A stretch of 64,000 bases of DNA from Misgurnus anguillicaudatus (taxonomy: Eukaryota > Chordata > Actinopteri > Cypriniformes > Cobitidae). Shown here piece by piece: positions 35,326 to 46,857 of the stretch. The position numbers and the translations under genes were made by a program. Every line of letters starts with the position of its first letter. The first letter of the stretch is position 1. The stretch lies in contig NC_073352.2 in the NCBI RefSeq assembly GCF_027580225.2, forward strand, positions 2,792,501-2,856,500. The letters are read 5' to 3'. The notes under the pieces were generated by a model. That model saw nothing but the letters and a program-made list of their open reading frames with translations, searched no databases and had not been told where the DNA came from.

Positions 35326-36810
35326 GCCTACCCAAATCCAGTAGGTTGTTCATTTTATTACTGTTCCTATGTCTCCTGAAGCAGTCTTCATAGCTAATGT
35401 GGGCTTAAAGTTTCTGCTGGACATTTGAGTTCAAATTTAATATAGAGTTCTGGACATAACATTCAGTGCTTTCCAGCAAAATGGATTCATGTAAGTTTCA
35501 ATTTAAGAAAGATTCCTGGACCTAAAATTAGCAAATAATACAGCAGATGCCAACAGTGTCTTTGTGTTTTGAAAGAAGCAAACAAATCTTCTTTAGATCT
35601 GATAGTTTTTATGTATTTGTGGGTTTAACTCTGACTGTACAAGCCAACAGTCTGAGCATAGGCAGCAATAAACAGGAGCAGATTTTGTCAGCCCGGCTTC
35701 AACTCATCCTCTGTAGTCTAGTGGTTAGAGCACTGATTCTCCCATATGGGAGACCTGGGTTCAAGTCCCACAGGGTTTAAGTGGAGTTCTCTACTGACAA
35801 GTAGTCACTTCTTCATCTCTGATAGAGTTTGTGGGCAGCTTATAGCCTGCAAATTCTTTTTTGCCTACCCAAATCCAGTAGGTTGTTCATTTTATTGCTG
35901 TTCCCATGTGTCCTGAAGCAGTCTTCCTAGCTGATGTGGGCTTAAGATTTCTGCTGGACATTTGAGATGAAATTTAAGATAGAGTTCTGGACATAACATT
36001 CAGTGCTTTCAAGCAAAATGGATTCATGTAAGTTTCAATTTAAGAAAGATTCCTGGACCTAAAATTAGCAAATAATACAGCAGATGCCAACAGTGTCTTT
36101 GTGTTTTGAAAGAAGCAAACAAATCTTCTTTAGATCTAATAGTTTTTATATATTTGTGGGTTTAACTCTGACTGTACAAGCCAACAGTCTGAGCATAGGC
36201 AGCAATAAACAGGAGCAGATTTTGTCAGCCCGGTTTCAACTCATCCTCTGTAGTCTAGTGGTTAGAGCATTGATTCTCCCATATGGGAGACCTGGGTTCA
36301 AGTCTCACAGGGTTTAAGTGGAGTTCTCTACTGACAAGTAGTCACTTCTTTATCTCTGATAGAGTTTGTGGGCAGCTTATAGCCTGCAAATTCTATTTTG
36401 CCTACCCAAATCCAGTAGGTTGTTCATTTTATTACTGTTCCTATGTCTCCTGAAGCAGTCTTCATAGCTGATGTGGGCTTAAGGTTTCTGCTGGACATTT
36501 GAGTACAAATTTTATATAGAGTTCTGGACATAACATTCAGTGCTTTCAAGCAAAATGGATTCATGTAAGTTTGAATTTTAAAAAGATTCCTGGACATAAA
36601 ATTAGCAAATAATACAGCCGATGCCAACAGTGTCTTTGTGTTTTGAAAGAAGCAAACAAATCTTCTTTAGATCTGATAGTTTTTATGTATTTGTGGGTTT
36701 AACTCTGACTGTACAAGCCAACAGTCTGAGCATAGGCAGCAATAAACAGGAGCAGATTTTGTCAGCCCGGCTTCAACTCATCCTCTGTAGTCTAGTGGTT
36801 AGAGCACTGA

Positions 36811-36814
36811 TTTT
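36811..36814 (+). terminator. Internal T4 inside the tRNA-like head
   Basis: GATTCTCCC has become GATTTTCCC, which puts a T4 between the A and B boxes. The same change occurs at 33589-33592, 38422-38425, 41107-41110, 52924-52927 and 60680-60683. If Pol III used these promoters it should stop early, so these six monomers are probably silent or give only very short RNAs. Confidence 0.4.
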
Positions 36815-39800
36815 CCCATATGGGAGACCTGGGTTCAAGTCCCACAGGGTTTAAGTGGAGTTCTCTACTGACAAGTAGTCACTTCTTTATCTCTGATATA
36901 GTTTGTGGGCAGCTTATAGCTTGCAAATTCTATTTTGCCTACCCAAATCCAGTAGGTTGTTCATTTTATTACTGCTCCTATGTGTCCTGAAGCAGTCTTC
37001 CTAGCTGATGTGGGCTTAAGATTTCTGCTGGACATTTGAGATGAAATTTAAGATAGAGTTCTGGACATAACATTCAGTGCTTTCAGGCTAAATGTATTCA
37101 TGTAAGTTTCAATTTAAGAAAGATTCCTGGACATAAAATTAGCAAATAATACAGCAGATGCCAACAGTGTCTTTGTGTTTTGAAAGAAGCAAACAAATCT
37201 TCTTTAGATCTGATAGTTTTTATGTATTTGTGGGTTTAACTCTGACTGTACAAGCCAACAGTCTGAGCATAGGCAGCAATAAACAGGAGCAGATTTTGTC
37301 AGCCCGGTTTCAACTCATCCTCTGTAGTCTAGTGGTTAGAGCACTGATTCTCCCATAAGGGAGACCTGGGTTCAAGTCCCACAGGGTTTTAGTGGAGTTC
37401 TCTACTGACAAGTAGTCACTTCTTTATCTCTGATAGAGTTTGTGGGCAGCTTATAGCCTGCAAATTCTATTTTGCCTACCCAAATCCAGTAGGTTGTTCA
37501 TTTTATTACTGTTCCTATGTCTCCTGAAGCAGTCTTCCTAGCTGATGTGGGCTTAAGATTTCTGCTGGACATTTGAGATGAAATTTAAGATAGAGTTCTG
37601 GACATAACATTCAGTGCTTTCAGGCTAAATGTATTCATGTAAGTTTCAATTTAAGAAAGATTCCTGGACATAAAATTAGCAAATAATACAGCAGATGCCA
37701 ACAGTGTCTTTGTGTTTTGAAAGAAGCAAACAAATCTTCTTTAGATCTGATAGTTTTTATATATTTGTGGGTTTAACTCTGACTGTACAAGCCAACAGTC
37801 TGAGCATAGGCAGCAATAAACAGGAGCAGATTTTGTCAGCCCGGCTCCAACTCATCCTCTGTAGTCTAGTGGTTAGAGCACTGATTCTCCCATATGGGAG
37901 CCCTTGGTTCAAGTCCCACAGGGTTTAAGTGGAGTTCTCTACTGACAAGTAGTCACTTCTTTATCTCTGATAGAGTTTGTGGGCAGCTTATAGCCTGCAA
38001 ATTCTATGTTGCCTACCCAAATCCAGTAGGTTGTTCATTTTATTACTGTTCCTATGTCTCCTGAAGCAGTCTTCATAGCTAATGTGGGCTTAAAGTTTCT
38101 GCTGGACATTTGAGGTGAAATTTAAAATAGAGTTCTGGACATAACATTCAGTGCTTTCAGGCTAAATGTATTCATGTAAGTTTCAATTTAAGAAAGATTC
38201 CTGGACATAAAATTAGCAAATAATACAGCAGATGCCAACAGTGTCTTTGTGTTTTGAAAGAAGCAAACAAATCTTCTTTAGATCTGATAGTTTTTATGTA
38301 TTTGTGGGTTTAACTCTGACTGTACAAGCCAACAGTCTGAGCATAGGCAGCAATAAACAGGAGCAGATTTTGTCAGCCCGGCTTCAACTCATCCTCTGTA
38401 TTCTAGTGGTTAGAGCACTGATTTTCCCATATGGGAGACCTGGGTTCAAGTCCCACAGGGTTTAAGTGGAGTTCTCTACTGACAAGTAGTCACTTCTTTA
38501 TCTCTGATATAGTTTGTGGGCAGCTTATAGCCTGCAAATTCTATTTTGCCTACCCAAATCCAGTAGGTTGTTCATTTTATTACTGTTCCTATGTCTCCTG
38601 AAGCAGTCTTCATAGCTAATGTGGGCTTAAAGTTTCTGCTGGACATTTGAGTTCAAATTTAATATAGAGTTCTGGACATAACATTCAGTGCTTTCAAGCA
38701 AAATGGATTCATGTAAGTTTCAATTTAAGAAAGATTCCTGGACCTAAAATTAGCAAATAATACAGCAGATGCTACCAGTGTCTTTGTGTTTTGAAAGAAG
38801 CAAACAAATCTTCTTTAGATCTAATAGTTTTTATGTATTTGTGGGTTTAACTCTGACTGTACAAGCCAACAGTCTGAGCATAGGCAGCAATAAACAGGGG
38901 TAGATTTTGTCAGCCCGGTTTCAACTCATCCTCTGTAGTCTAGTGGTTAGAGCATTGATTCTCCCATATGGGAGACCTGGGTTCAAGTCCCACAGGGTTT
39001 AAGTGGAGTTCTCTACTGACAAGTAGTCACTTCTTTATCTCTGATAGAGTTTGTGGGCAGCTTATAGCCTGCAAATTCTATTTTGCCTACCCAAATCCAG
39101 TAGGTTGTTCATTTTATTACTGTTCCTATGTCTCCTGAAGCAGTCTTCATAGCTGATGTGGGCTTAAGGTTTCTGCTGGACATTTGAGTACAAATTTTAT
39201 ATAGAGTTCTGGACATAACATTCAGTGCTTTCAAGCAAAATGGATTCATGTAAGTTTGAATTTGAGAAAGATTCCTGGACATAAAATTAGCAAATGATAC
39301 AGCAGATGCCAACAGTGTCTTTGGGTATTGAAAGAAACAAACAAATCTTCTTTAGATCTGATAGTTTTTATGTATTTGTGGGTTTAACTCTGACTGTACA
39401 AGCCAACAGTCTGAGCATAGGCAGCAATAAACAGGAGCAGATTTTGTCAGCCCGGCTCCAACTCATCCTCTGTAGTCTAGTGGTTAGAGCACTGATTCTC
39501 CCATATGGGAGACCTTGGTTCAAGTCCCACAGGGTTTAAGTGGAGTTCTCTACTGACAAGTAGTCACTTCTTTATCTCTGATAGAGTTTGTTGGCAGCTT
39601 ATAGCCTGCAAATTCTATGTTGCCTACCCAAATCCAGTAGGTTGTTCATTTTATTACTGTTCCTATGTCTCCTGAAGCAGTCGTCATAGCTAATGTGGGC
39701 TTAAAGTTTCTGCTGGACATTTGAGATGAAATTTAAGATAGAGTTCTGGACATAACATTCAGTGCTTTCAGGCTAAATGTATTCATGTAAGTTTCAATTG

Positions 39801-42800
39801 AAGAAAGATTCCTGGACATAAAATTAGCAAATAATACAGCAGATGCCAACAGTGTCTTTGTGTTTTGAAAGAAGCAAACAAATCTTCTTTAGATCTGATA
39901 GTTTTTATGTATTTGTGGGTTTAACTCTGACTGTACAAGCCAACAGTCTGAGCATAGGCAGCAATAAACAGGAGCAGATTTTGTCAGCCCGGCTTCAACT
40001 CATCCTCTGTAGTCTAGTGGTTAGAGCACTGATTCTCCCATATGGGAGACCTGGGTTCAAGTCCCACAGGGTTTAAGTGGAGTTCTCTACTGACAAGTAG
40101 TCACTTCTTTATCTCTGATAGAGTTTGTGGGCAGCTTATAGCCTGCAAATTCTATTTTGCCTACCCAAATCCAGTAGGTTGTTCATTTTATTACTGTTCC
40201 TATGTCTCCTGAAGCAGTCTTCCTAGCTGATGTGGGCTTAAGATTTCTGCTGGACATTTGAGATGAAATTTAAGATAGAGTTCTGGACATAACATTCAGT
40301 GCTTTCAGGCTAAATGTATTTATGTAATTTTCAATTTAAGAAAGATTCCTGGACATAAAATTAGCAAATAATACAGCAGATGCCAACAGTGTCTTTGTGT
40401 TTTGAAAGAAGCAAACAAATCTTCTTTAGATCTGATAGATTTTATGTATTTGTGGGTTTAACTCTGACTGTACAAGCCAACAGTCTGAGCATAGGCAGCA
40501 ATAAACAGGAGCAGGTTTTGTCAGCCCGGCTCCAACTCATCCTCTGTAGTCTAGTGGTTAGAGCACTGATTCTCCCATATGGGAGACCTTGGTTCAAGTC
40601 CCACAGGGTTTAAGTGGAGTTCTCTACTGACAAGTAGTCACTTCTTTATCTCTGATAGAGTTTGTGGGCAGCTTATAGCCTGCAAATTCTATGTTGCCTA
40701 CCCAAATCCAGTAGGTTGTTCATTTTATTACTGTTCCTATGTCTCCTGAAGCAGTCTTCATAGCTAATGTGGGCTTAAAGTTTCTGCTGGACATTTGAGG
40801 TGAAATTTAAGATAGAGTTCTGGACATAACATTCAGTGCTTTCAGGCTAAATGTATTCATGTAAGTTTCAATTTAAGAAAGATTCCTGGACATAAAATTA
40901 GCAAATAATACAGCAGATGCCAACAGTGTCTTTGTGTTTTGAAAGAAGCAAACAAATCTTCTTTAGATCTGATAGTTTTTATGTATTTGTGGGTTTAACT
41001 CTGACTGTACAAGCCAACAGTCTGAGCATAGGCAGCAATAAACAGGAGCAGATTTTGTCAGCCCGGCTTCAACTCATCCTCTGTATTCTAGTGGTTAGAG
41101 CACTGATTTTCCCATATGGGAGACCTGGGTTCAAGTCCCACAGGGTTTAAGTGGAGTTCTCTACTGACAAGTAGTCACTTCTTTATCTCTGATATAGTTT
41201 GTGGGCAGCTTATAGCTTGCAAATTCTATTTTGCCTACCCAAATCCAGTAGGTTGTTCATTTTATTACTGCTCCTATGTGTCCTGAAGCAGTCTTCCTAG
41301 CTGATGTGGGCTTAAGATTTCTGCTGGACATTTGAGATGAAATTTAAGATAGAGTTCTGGACATAACATTCAGTGCTTTCAGGCTAAATGTATTCATGTA
41401 AGTTTCAATTTAAGAAAGATTCCTGGACATAAAATTAGCAAATAATACAGCAGATGCCAACAGTGTCTTTGTGTTTTGAAAGAAGCAAACAAATCTTCTT
41501 TAGATCTGATAGTTTTTATGTATTTGTGGGTTTAACTCTGACTGTACAAGCCAACAATCTGAGCATAGGCAGCAATAAACAGGAGCAGATTTTGTAAACC
41601 CGGCTTCAGCTCATCCTCTGTAGTCTAGTGGTTAGAGCACTGATTCTCCCATATGGGAGACCTGGGTTCAAGTCCCACAGGGTTTAAGTGGAGTTCTCTA
41701 CTGACAAGTAGTCACTTCTTTATCTCTGATAGAGTTTGTTGGCAGCTTATAGCCTGCAAATTCTATGTTGCCTACCCAAATCCAGTAGGTTGTTCATTTT
41801 ATTACTGTTCCTATGTCTCCTGAAGCAGTCGTCATAGCTAATGTGGGCTTAAAGTTTCTGCTGGACATTTGAGATGAAATTTAAGATAGAGTTCTGGACA
41901 TAACATTCAGTGCTTTCAGGCTAAATGTATTCATGTAAGTTTCAATTTAAGAAAGATTCCTGGACCTAAAATTAGCAAATAATACAGCAGATGCCAACAG
42001 TGTCTTTGTGTTTTGAAAGAAGCAAACAAATCTTCTTTAGATCTGATAGTTTTTATGTATTTGTGGGTTTAACTCTGACTGTACAAGCCAACAGTCTGAG
42101 CATAGGCAGCAATAAACAGGAGCAGATTTTGTTAGCCCGGCTTCAACTCATCCTCTGTAGTCTAGTGGTTAGAGCACTGATTCTCCCATATGGGAGACCT
42201 GGGTTCAGGTCTCACAGGGTTTAAGTGGAGTTCTCTACTGACAAGTAGTCACTTCTTTATCTCTGATAGAGTTTGTGGGCAGCTTATAGCCTGCAAATTC
42301 TATTTTGCCTACCCAAATCCAGTAGGTTGTTCATTTTATTACTGTTCCCATGTGTCCTGAAGCAGTCTTCCTAGCTGATGTGGGCTTAAGATTTCTGCTG
42401 GACATTTGAGATGAAATTTAAGATAGAGTTCTGGACATAACATTCAGTGCTTTCAGGCTAAATGTATTCATGTAAGTTTCAATTTAAGAAAGATTCCTGG
42501 ACATAAAATTAGCAAATAATACAGCAGATGCCAACAGTGTCTTTGTGTTTTGAAAGAAGCAAACAAATTTTCTTTAGATCTGATAGTTTTTATGTATTTG
42601 TGGGTTTAACTCTGACTGTACAAGCCAACAGTCTGAGCATAGGCAGCAATAAACAGGAGCAGATTTTATCAGCCCAGCTCCAACTCATCCTCTGTAGTCT
42701 AGTGGTTAGAGCACTGATTCTCCCATATGGGAGACCTGGGTTCAAGTCCCACAGGGTTTAAGTGGAGTTCTCTACTGACAAGTAGTTACTTCTTTATCTC

Positions 42801-42960
42801 TGATAGAGTTTGTGGGCAGCTTATAGCCTGCAAATTCTATTTTGCCTACCCAAATCCAGTAGGTTGTTCATTTTATTACTGTTCCTATGTCTCCTGAAGC
42901 AGTCTTCCTAGCTGATGTGGGCTTAAGATTTCTGCTGGACATTTGAGATGAAATTTTAAA

Positions 42961-44033
42961 TAGAGTTCTGGACATAACATTCAGTGCTTTCAGGCTAAAT
43001 GTATTCATGTAAGTTTCAATTTAAGAAAGATTCCTGGACATAAAATTAGCAAATAATACAGCAGATGCCAACAGTGTCTTTGTGTTTTGAAAGAAGCAAA
43101 CAAATCTTCTTTAGATCTGATAGTTTTCATGTATTTGTGGGTTTGACTCTGACTGTACAAGCCAACAGTCTGAGCATAGGCAGCAATAAACAGGACCAGA
43201 TTTTGGCTCCCCGGCTTCAACACATCCTCTGTATTCTAAGGTTTGGGGCACTGATTCTCCCATTTGGGAGTCCCAGGTTCAAATCCCCCAGGTTTAAGTG
43301 GATTTCGCTACTGACAAGTAGTCACTTCTTTATCTCTGATAGAGTTTGTGGGCAGCTTATATGCTGCAAATTCTATTTTGCCTACCCAAATCCAGTAGGT
43401 TGTTCATTTAATTACTGTTCCTATGTCTCCTGAAGCAGTCTTCATAGCTGATGTGGGCTTAAGGTTTCTGCTGGACATTTGAGTTCAAATTTTATATAGA
43501 GTTCTGGACATAACATTCAATGCTTTCAAGCAAAATGGATTCATGTAAGTTTCAATTTGAGAAAGATTCCTGGACATAAAATTAGCAAATGATACAGCAG
43601 ATGCCAACAGTGGGTTTGGGTTTTGAAAGAAGCAAACAAATCTTCTTTAGATCTGATAGTTTTCATGTATTTGTGGGTTTGACTCTGACTGTACAAGCCA
43701 ACAGTCTGAGCATAGGCAGCAATAAACAGGACCAGATTTTGGCTCCCTGGCTTCAACACATCCTCTGTATTCTAGGGGTTAGAGCACTGATTCTCCCATT
43801 TGGGAGTCCCAGGTTCAAATCCCACAGTTTTAATTGGATTTCTCTACTGACAAGTAGTCACTTCTTTATCTCTGATAGAGTTTGTGGGCAGCTTATAGGC
43901 TGCAAATTCTATTTTGCCTACCCAAATCCAGTAGGTTGTTCATTTTATTACTGTTCCTATGTCTCCTGAAGCAGTCTTCATAGCTGATGTGGGCTTAAGA
44001 TTTCTGCTGGACATTTGAGATGAAATTTAAGAT
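42961..44033. repeat. Two divergent monomers, type B subfamily (first pair)
   Basis: Both differ from the main type at shared sites: TTTTCATGTATTTG, GTTTGACTCTG, CAGGACCAGATTTTGGCTCCC, CAACACATCC, GTATTCTA, CCCATTTGGGAGTCCCAGG and GGTTCAAATCC. Type B also occurs at 46721-47792 (two), 53704-54239, 57165-58236 (two) and 61460-61995, eight monomers in all. The A box is damaged (TATTCTAAGG or TATTCTAGGG) and the T stem keeps only two clear pairs, while the B box stays consensus. In the second of this pair T4 directly follows the T arm. Type B is an older or separate branch of the satellite. Confidence 0.85.
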
Positions 44034-46857
44034 AGAGTTCTGGACATAACATTCAGTGCTTTCAGGCTAAATGTATTCATGTAAGTTTCAATTTAAGAAA
44101 GATTCCTGGACATAAAATTAGCAAATAATACAGCAGATGCCAACAGTGTCTTTGTGTTTTGAAAGAAGCAAACAAATCTTCTTTAGATCTGATAGTTTTT
44201 ATGTATTTGTTGGTTTTAACTTTGACTGTACAAGCCAACAGTCTGAGCATAGGCAGCAATAAACAGGAGCAGATTTTGTCAGCCCGGTTTCAACTCATCC
44301 TCTGTAGTCTAGTGGTTAGAGCACTGATTCTCCCATATGGGAGACCTGGGTTCAAGTCCCACAGGGTTTAAGTGGAGTTCTCTACTGACAAGTAGTCACT
44401 TCTTTATCTCTGATAGAGTTTGTGGGCAGCTTATAGCCTGCAAATTCTATTTTGCCTACCCAAATCCAGTAGGTTGTTCATTTTATTACTGTTCCTATGT
44501 CTCCTGAAGCAGTCTTCATAGCTAATGTGGGCTTAAAGTTTCTGCTGGACATTTGAGTTCAAATTTCATATAGAGTTCTGGACATAACATTCAGTGCTTT
44601 CAAGCAAAATGGATTCATGTAAGTTTCAATTTAAGAAAGATTCCTGGACCTAAAATTAGCAAATAATACAGCAGATGCCAACAGTGTCTTTGTGTTTTGA
44701 AAGAAGCAAACAAATCTTCTTTAGATCTAATAGTTTTTATGTATTTGTGGGTTTAACTCTGACTGTACAAGCCAACAGTCTGAGCATAGGCAGCAATAAA
44801 CAGGAGCAGATTTTGTCAGCCCGGTTTCAACTCATCCTCTGTAGTCTAGTGGTTAGAGCATTGATTCTCCCATATGGGAGACCTGGGTTCAAGTCCCACA
44901 GGGTTTAAGAGGAGTTCTCTACTGACAAGTAGTCACTTCTTTATCTCTGATAGAGTTTGTGGGCAGCTTATAGCCTGCAAATTCTATTTTGCCTACCCAA
45001 ATCCAGTAGGTTGTTCATTTTATTACTGTTCCTATGTCTCCTGAAGCAGTCTTCCTAGCTGATGTGGGCTTAAGATTTCTGCTGGACATTTGAGATGAAA
45101 TTTAAGATAGAGTTTATTGACATAACATTCAGTGCTTTCAGGCTAAATGTATTCATGTAAGTTTCAATTTTAAAAAGATTCCTGGACATAAAATTAGCAA
45201 ATAATACAGCCGATGCCAACAGTGTCTTTGTGTTTTGAAAGAAGCAAACAAATCTTCTTTAGATCTGATAGTTTTTATGTATTTGTGGGTTTAACTCTGA
45301 CTGTACAAGCCAACAGTCTGAGCATAGGCAGCAATAAACAGGAGCAGATTTTGTCAGCCCGGTTTCAACTCATCCTCTGTAGTCTAGTGGTTAGAGCATT
45401 GATTCTCCCATATGGGAGACCTGGGTTCAAGTCTCACAGGGTTTAAGTGGAGTTCTCTACTGACAAGTAGTCACTTCTTTATCTCTGATAGAGTTTGTGG
45501 GCAGCTTATAGCCTGCAAATTCTATTTTGCCTACCCAAATCCAGTAGGTTGTTCATTTTATTACTGTTCCTATGTCTCCTGAAGCAGTCTTCATAGCTGA
45601 TGTGGGCTTAAGGTTTCTGCTGGACATTTGAGTACAAATTTTATATAGAGTTCTGGACATAACATTCAGTGCTTTCAAGCAAAATGGATTCATGTAAGTT
45701 TGAATTTGAGAAAGATTCCTGGACATAAAATTAGCAAATGATACAGCAGATGCCAACAGTGTCTTTGGGTATTGAAAGAAGCAAACAAATCTTCTTTAGA
45801 TCTGATAGTTTTTATGTATTTGTGGGTTTAACTCTGACTGTACAAGCCAACAGTCTGAGCATAGGCAGCAATAAACAGGAGCAGATTTTGTCAGTCCGGC
45901 TTCGACTCAACCTCTGTAGTCTAGTGGTTAGAGCTTTGATTCTCCCATATTGGAGACCTGGGTTCAAGTCCCACAGGGTTTAAGTTGAGTTCTCTACTGA
46001 CAAGTAGTCACTTCTTTATCTCTGATAGAGTTTGTGGGCAGCTTATAGCCTGCAAATTCTATTTTGCCTACCCAAATCCAGTAGGTTGTTCATTTTATTA
46101 CTGTTCCTATGTCTCCTGAAGCAGTCTTCCTAGCTGATGTGGGCTTAAGATTTCTGCTGGACATTTGAGATGAAATTTAAGATAGAGTTTATTGACATAA
46201 CATTCAGTGCTTTCAAGCAAAATTGATTCATGTAAGTTTCAATTTAAGAAAGATTCCTGGACATAAAATTAGCAAATAATACAGCAGATGCCAACAGTGT
46301 CTTTGTGTTTTGAAAGAAGCAAACAAATCTTCTTTAGATCTGATAGTTTTTATGTATTTGTGGGTTTAACTCTGACTGTACAAGCCAACAGTCTGAGCAT
46401 AGGCAGCAATAAACAGGAGCAGATTTTGTCAGCCCGGTTTCAACTCATCCTCTGTAGTCTAGTGGTTAGAGCATTGATTCTCCCATATGGGAGACCTGGG
46501 TTCAAGTCCCACAGGGTTTAATTGGAGTTCTCCACTGACAAGTAGTCACTGCTTTAGCTCTGATAGAGTTTGTGGGCAGCTTATAGGCTGCAAATTCTAT
46601 TTTGCCTACCCAAATCCAGTATGTTGTTCATTTTATTACTGTTCCTATGTCTCCTGAAGCACTCTTCATAGCTAATGTGGGCTTAAGGTTTCTGCTGGAC
46701 ATTTGAGTACAAATTTTATATAGAGTTCTGGACATAACATTAAGTGATTTCAAGCAAAATTGATTAATGTAAGTTTCAATTTGAGAAAAATTCCTGGACA
46801 TAAAATTAGCAAATGATACAGCAGATGCCAACAGTGTCTTTGGGTATTGAAAGAAGT
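43098..46857. repeat. Seven-monomer tandem duplication, copy 1 (period 3760 bp)
   Basis: 43098-45592 matches 46858-49351 almost base for base at an offset of 3760, falling to 3759 after one extra base in copy 1 near 44211-44217 (TTGTTGGTTTTAAC for TTGTGGGTTTAAC). The match begins after C/T at 43097/46857 and ends at A/C at 45593/49352. Both copies open with two type B monomers, followed by a normal monomer and an AGATCTAATAG monomer. Confidence 0.8.
43761..43831 (+). ncRNA. Type B tRNA-like segment, with T4 immediately downstream
   Basis: The segment keeps GGTTAGAGCACTGATTCTCC and a consensus B box GGTTCAAATCC, but the A box reads TATTCTAGGGG. CACAGTTTTAATTGG places T4 (43828-43831) just after the T arm, where a real tRNA gene would end. 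The copies 47521-47591 and 57965-58035 share this. The T stem is degraded, so a folded tRNA is unlikely; this is probably a decayed tRNA-like relic. Confidence 0.35.

Larger units (their letters stand above)
28461..42960. repeat. Variable segment of 27 monomers
   Basis: The 537-bp phase holds, with a single net insertion near 33301 (GAGTTTATTGACAT replacing GAGTTCTGGACAT). Variants are shuffled: AGATCTAATAG, TTGTAAACCCGG with TTCAGCTC, GTCAGTCCGG, CATATTGGAG and GACCTTGGTTC. Two-monomer blocks such as 37591-38664 and 40276-41349 (offset 2685, five monomers) share rare markers (CTATGTTGCC, TTTGAGGTGAAATTT, TGTATTCTAGTGG, GATTTTCCC). Several changes touch the Pol III promoter or terminator. Confidence 0.75.

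Noticed and set aside
43589..43969. Longer 122-126 codon frames in type B monomers, and 60-77 codon frames on the minus strand
   Set aside because: They are extensions or shadows caused by small changes in the same repeat. They read through the B box and T runs and look like no known protein.
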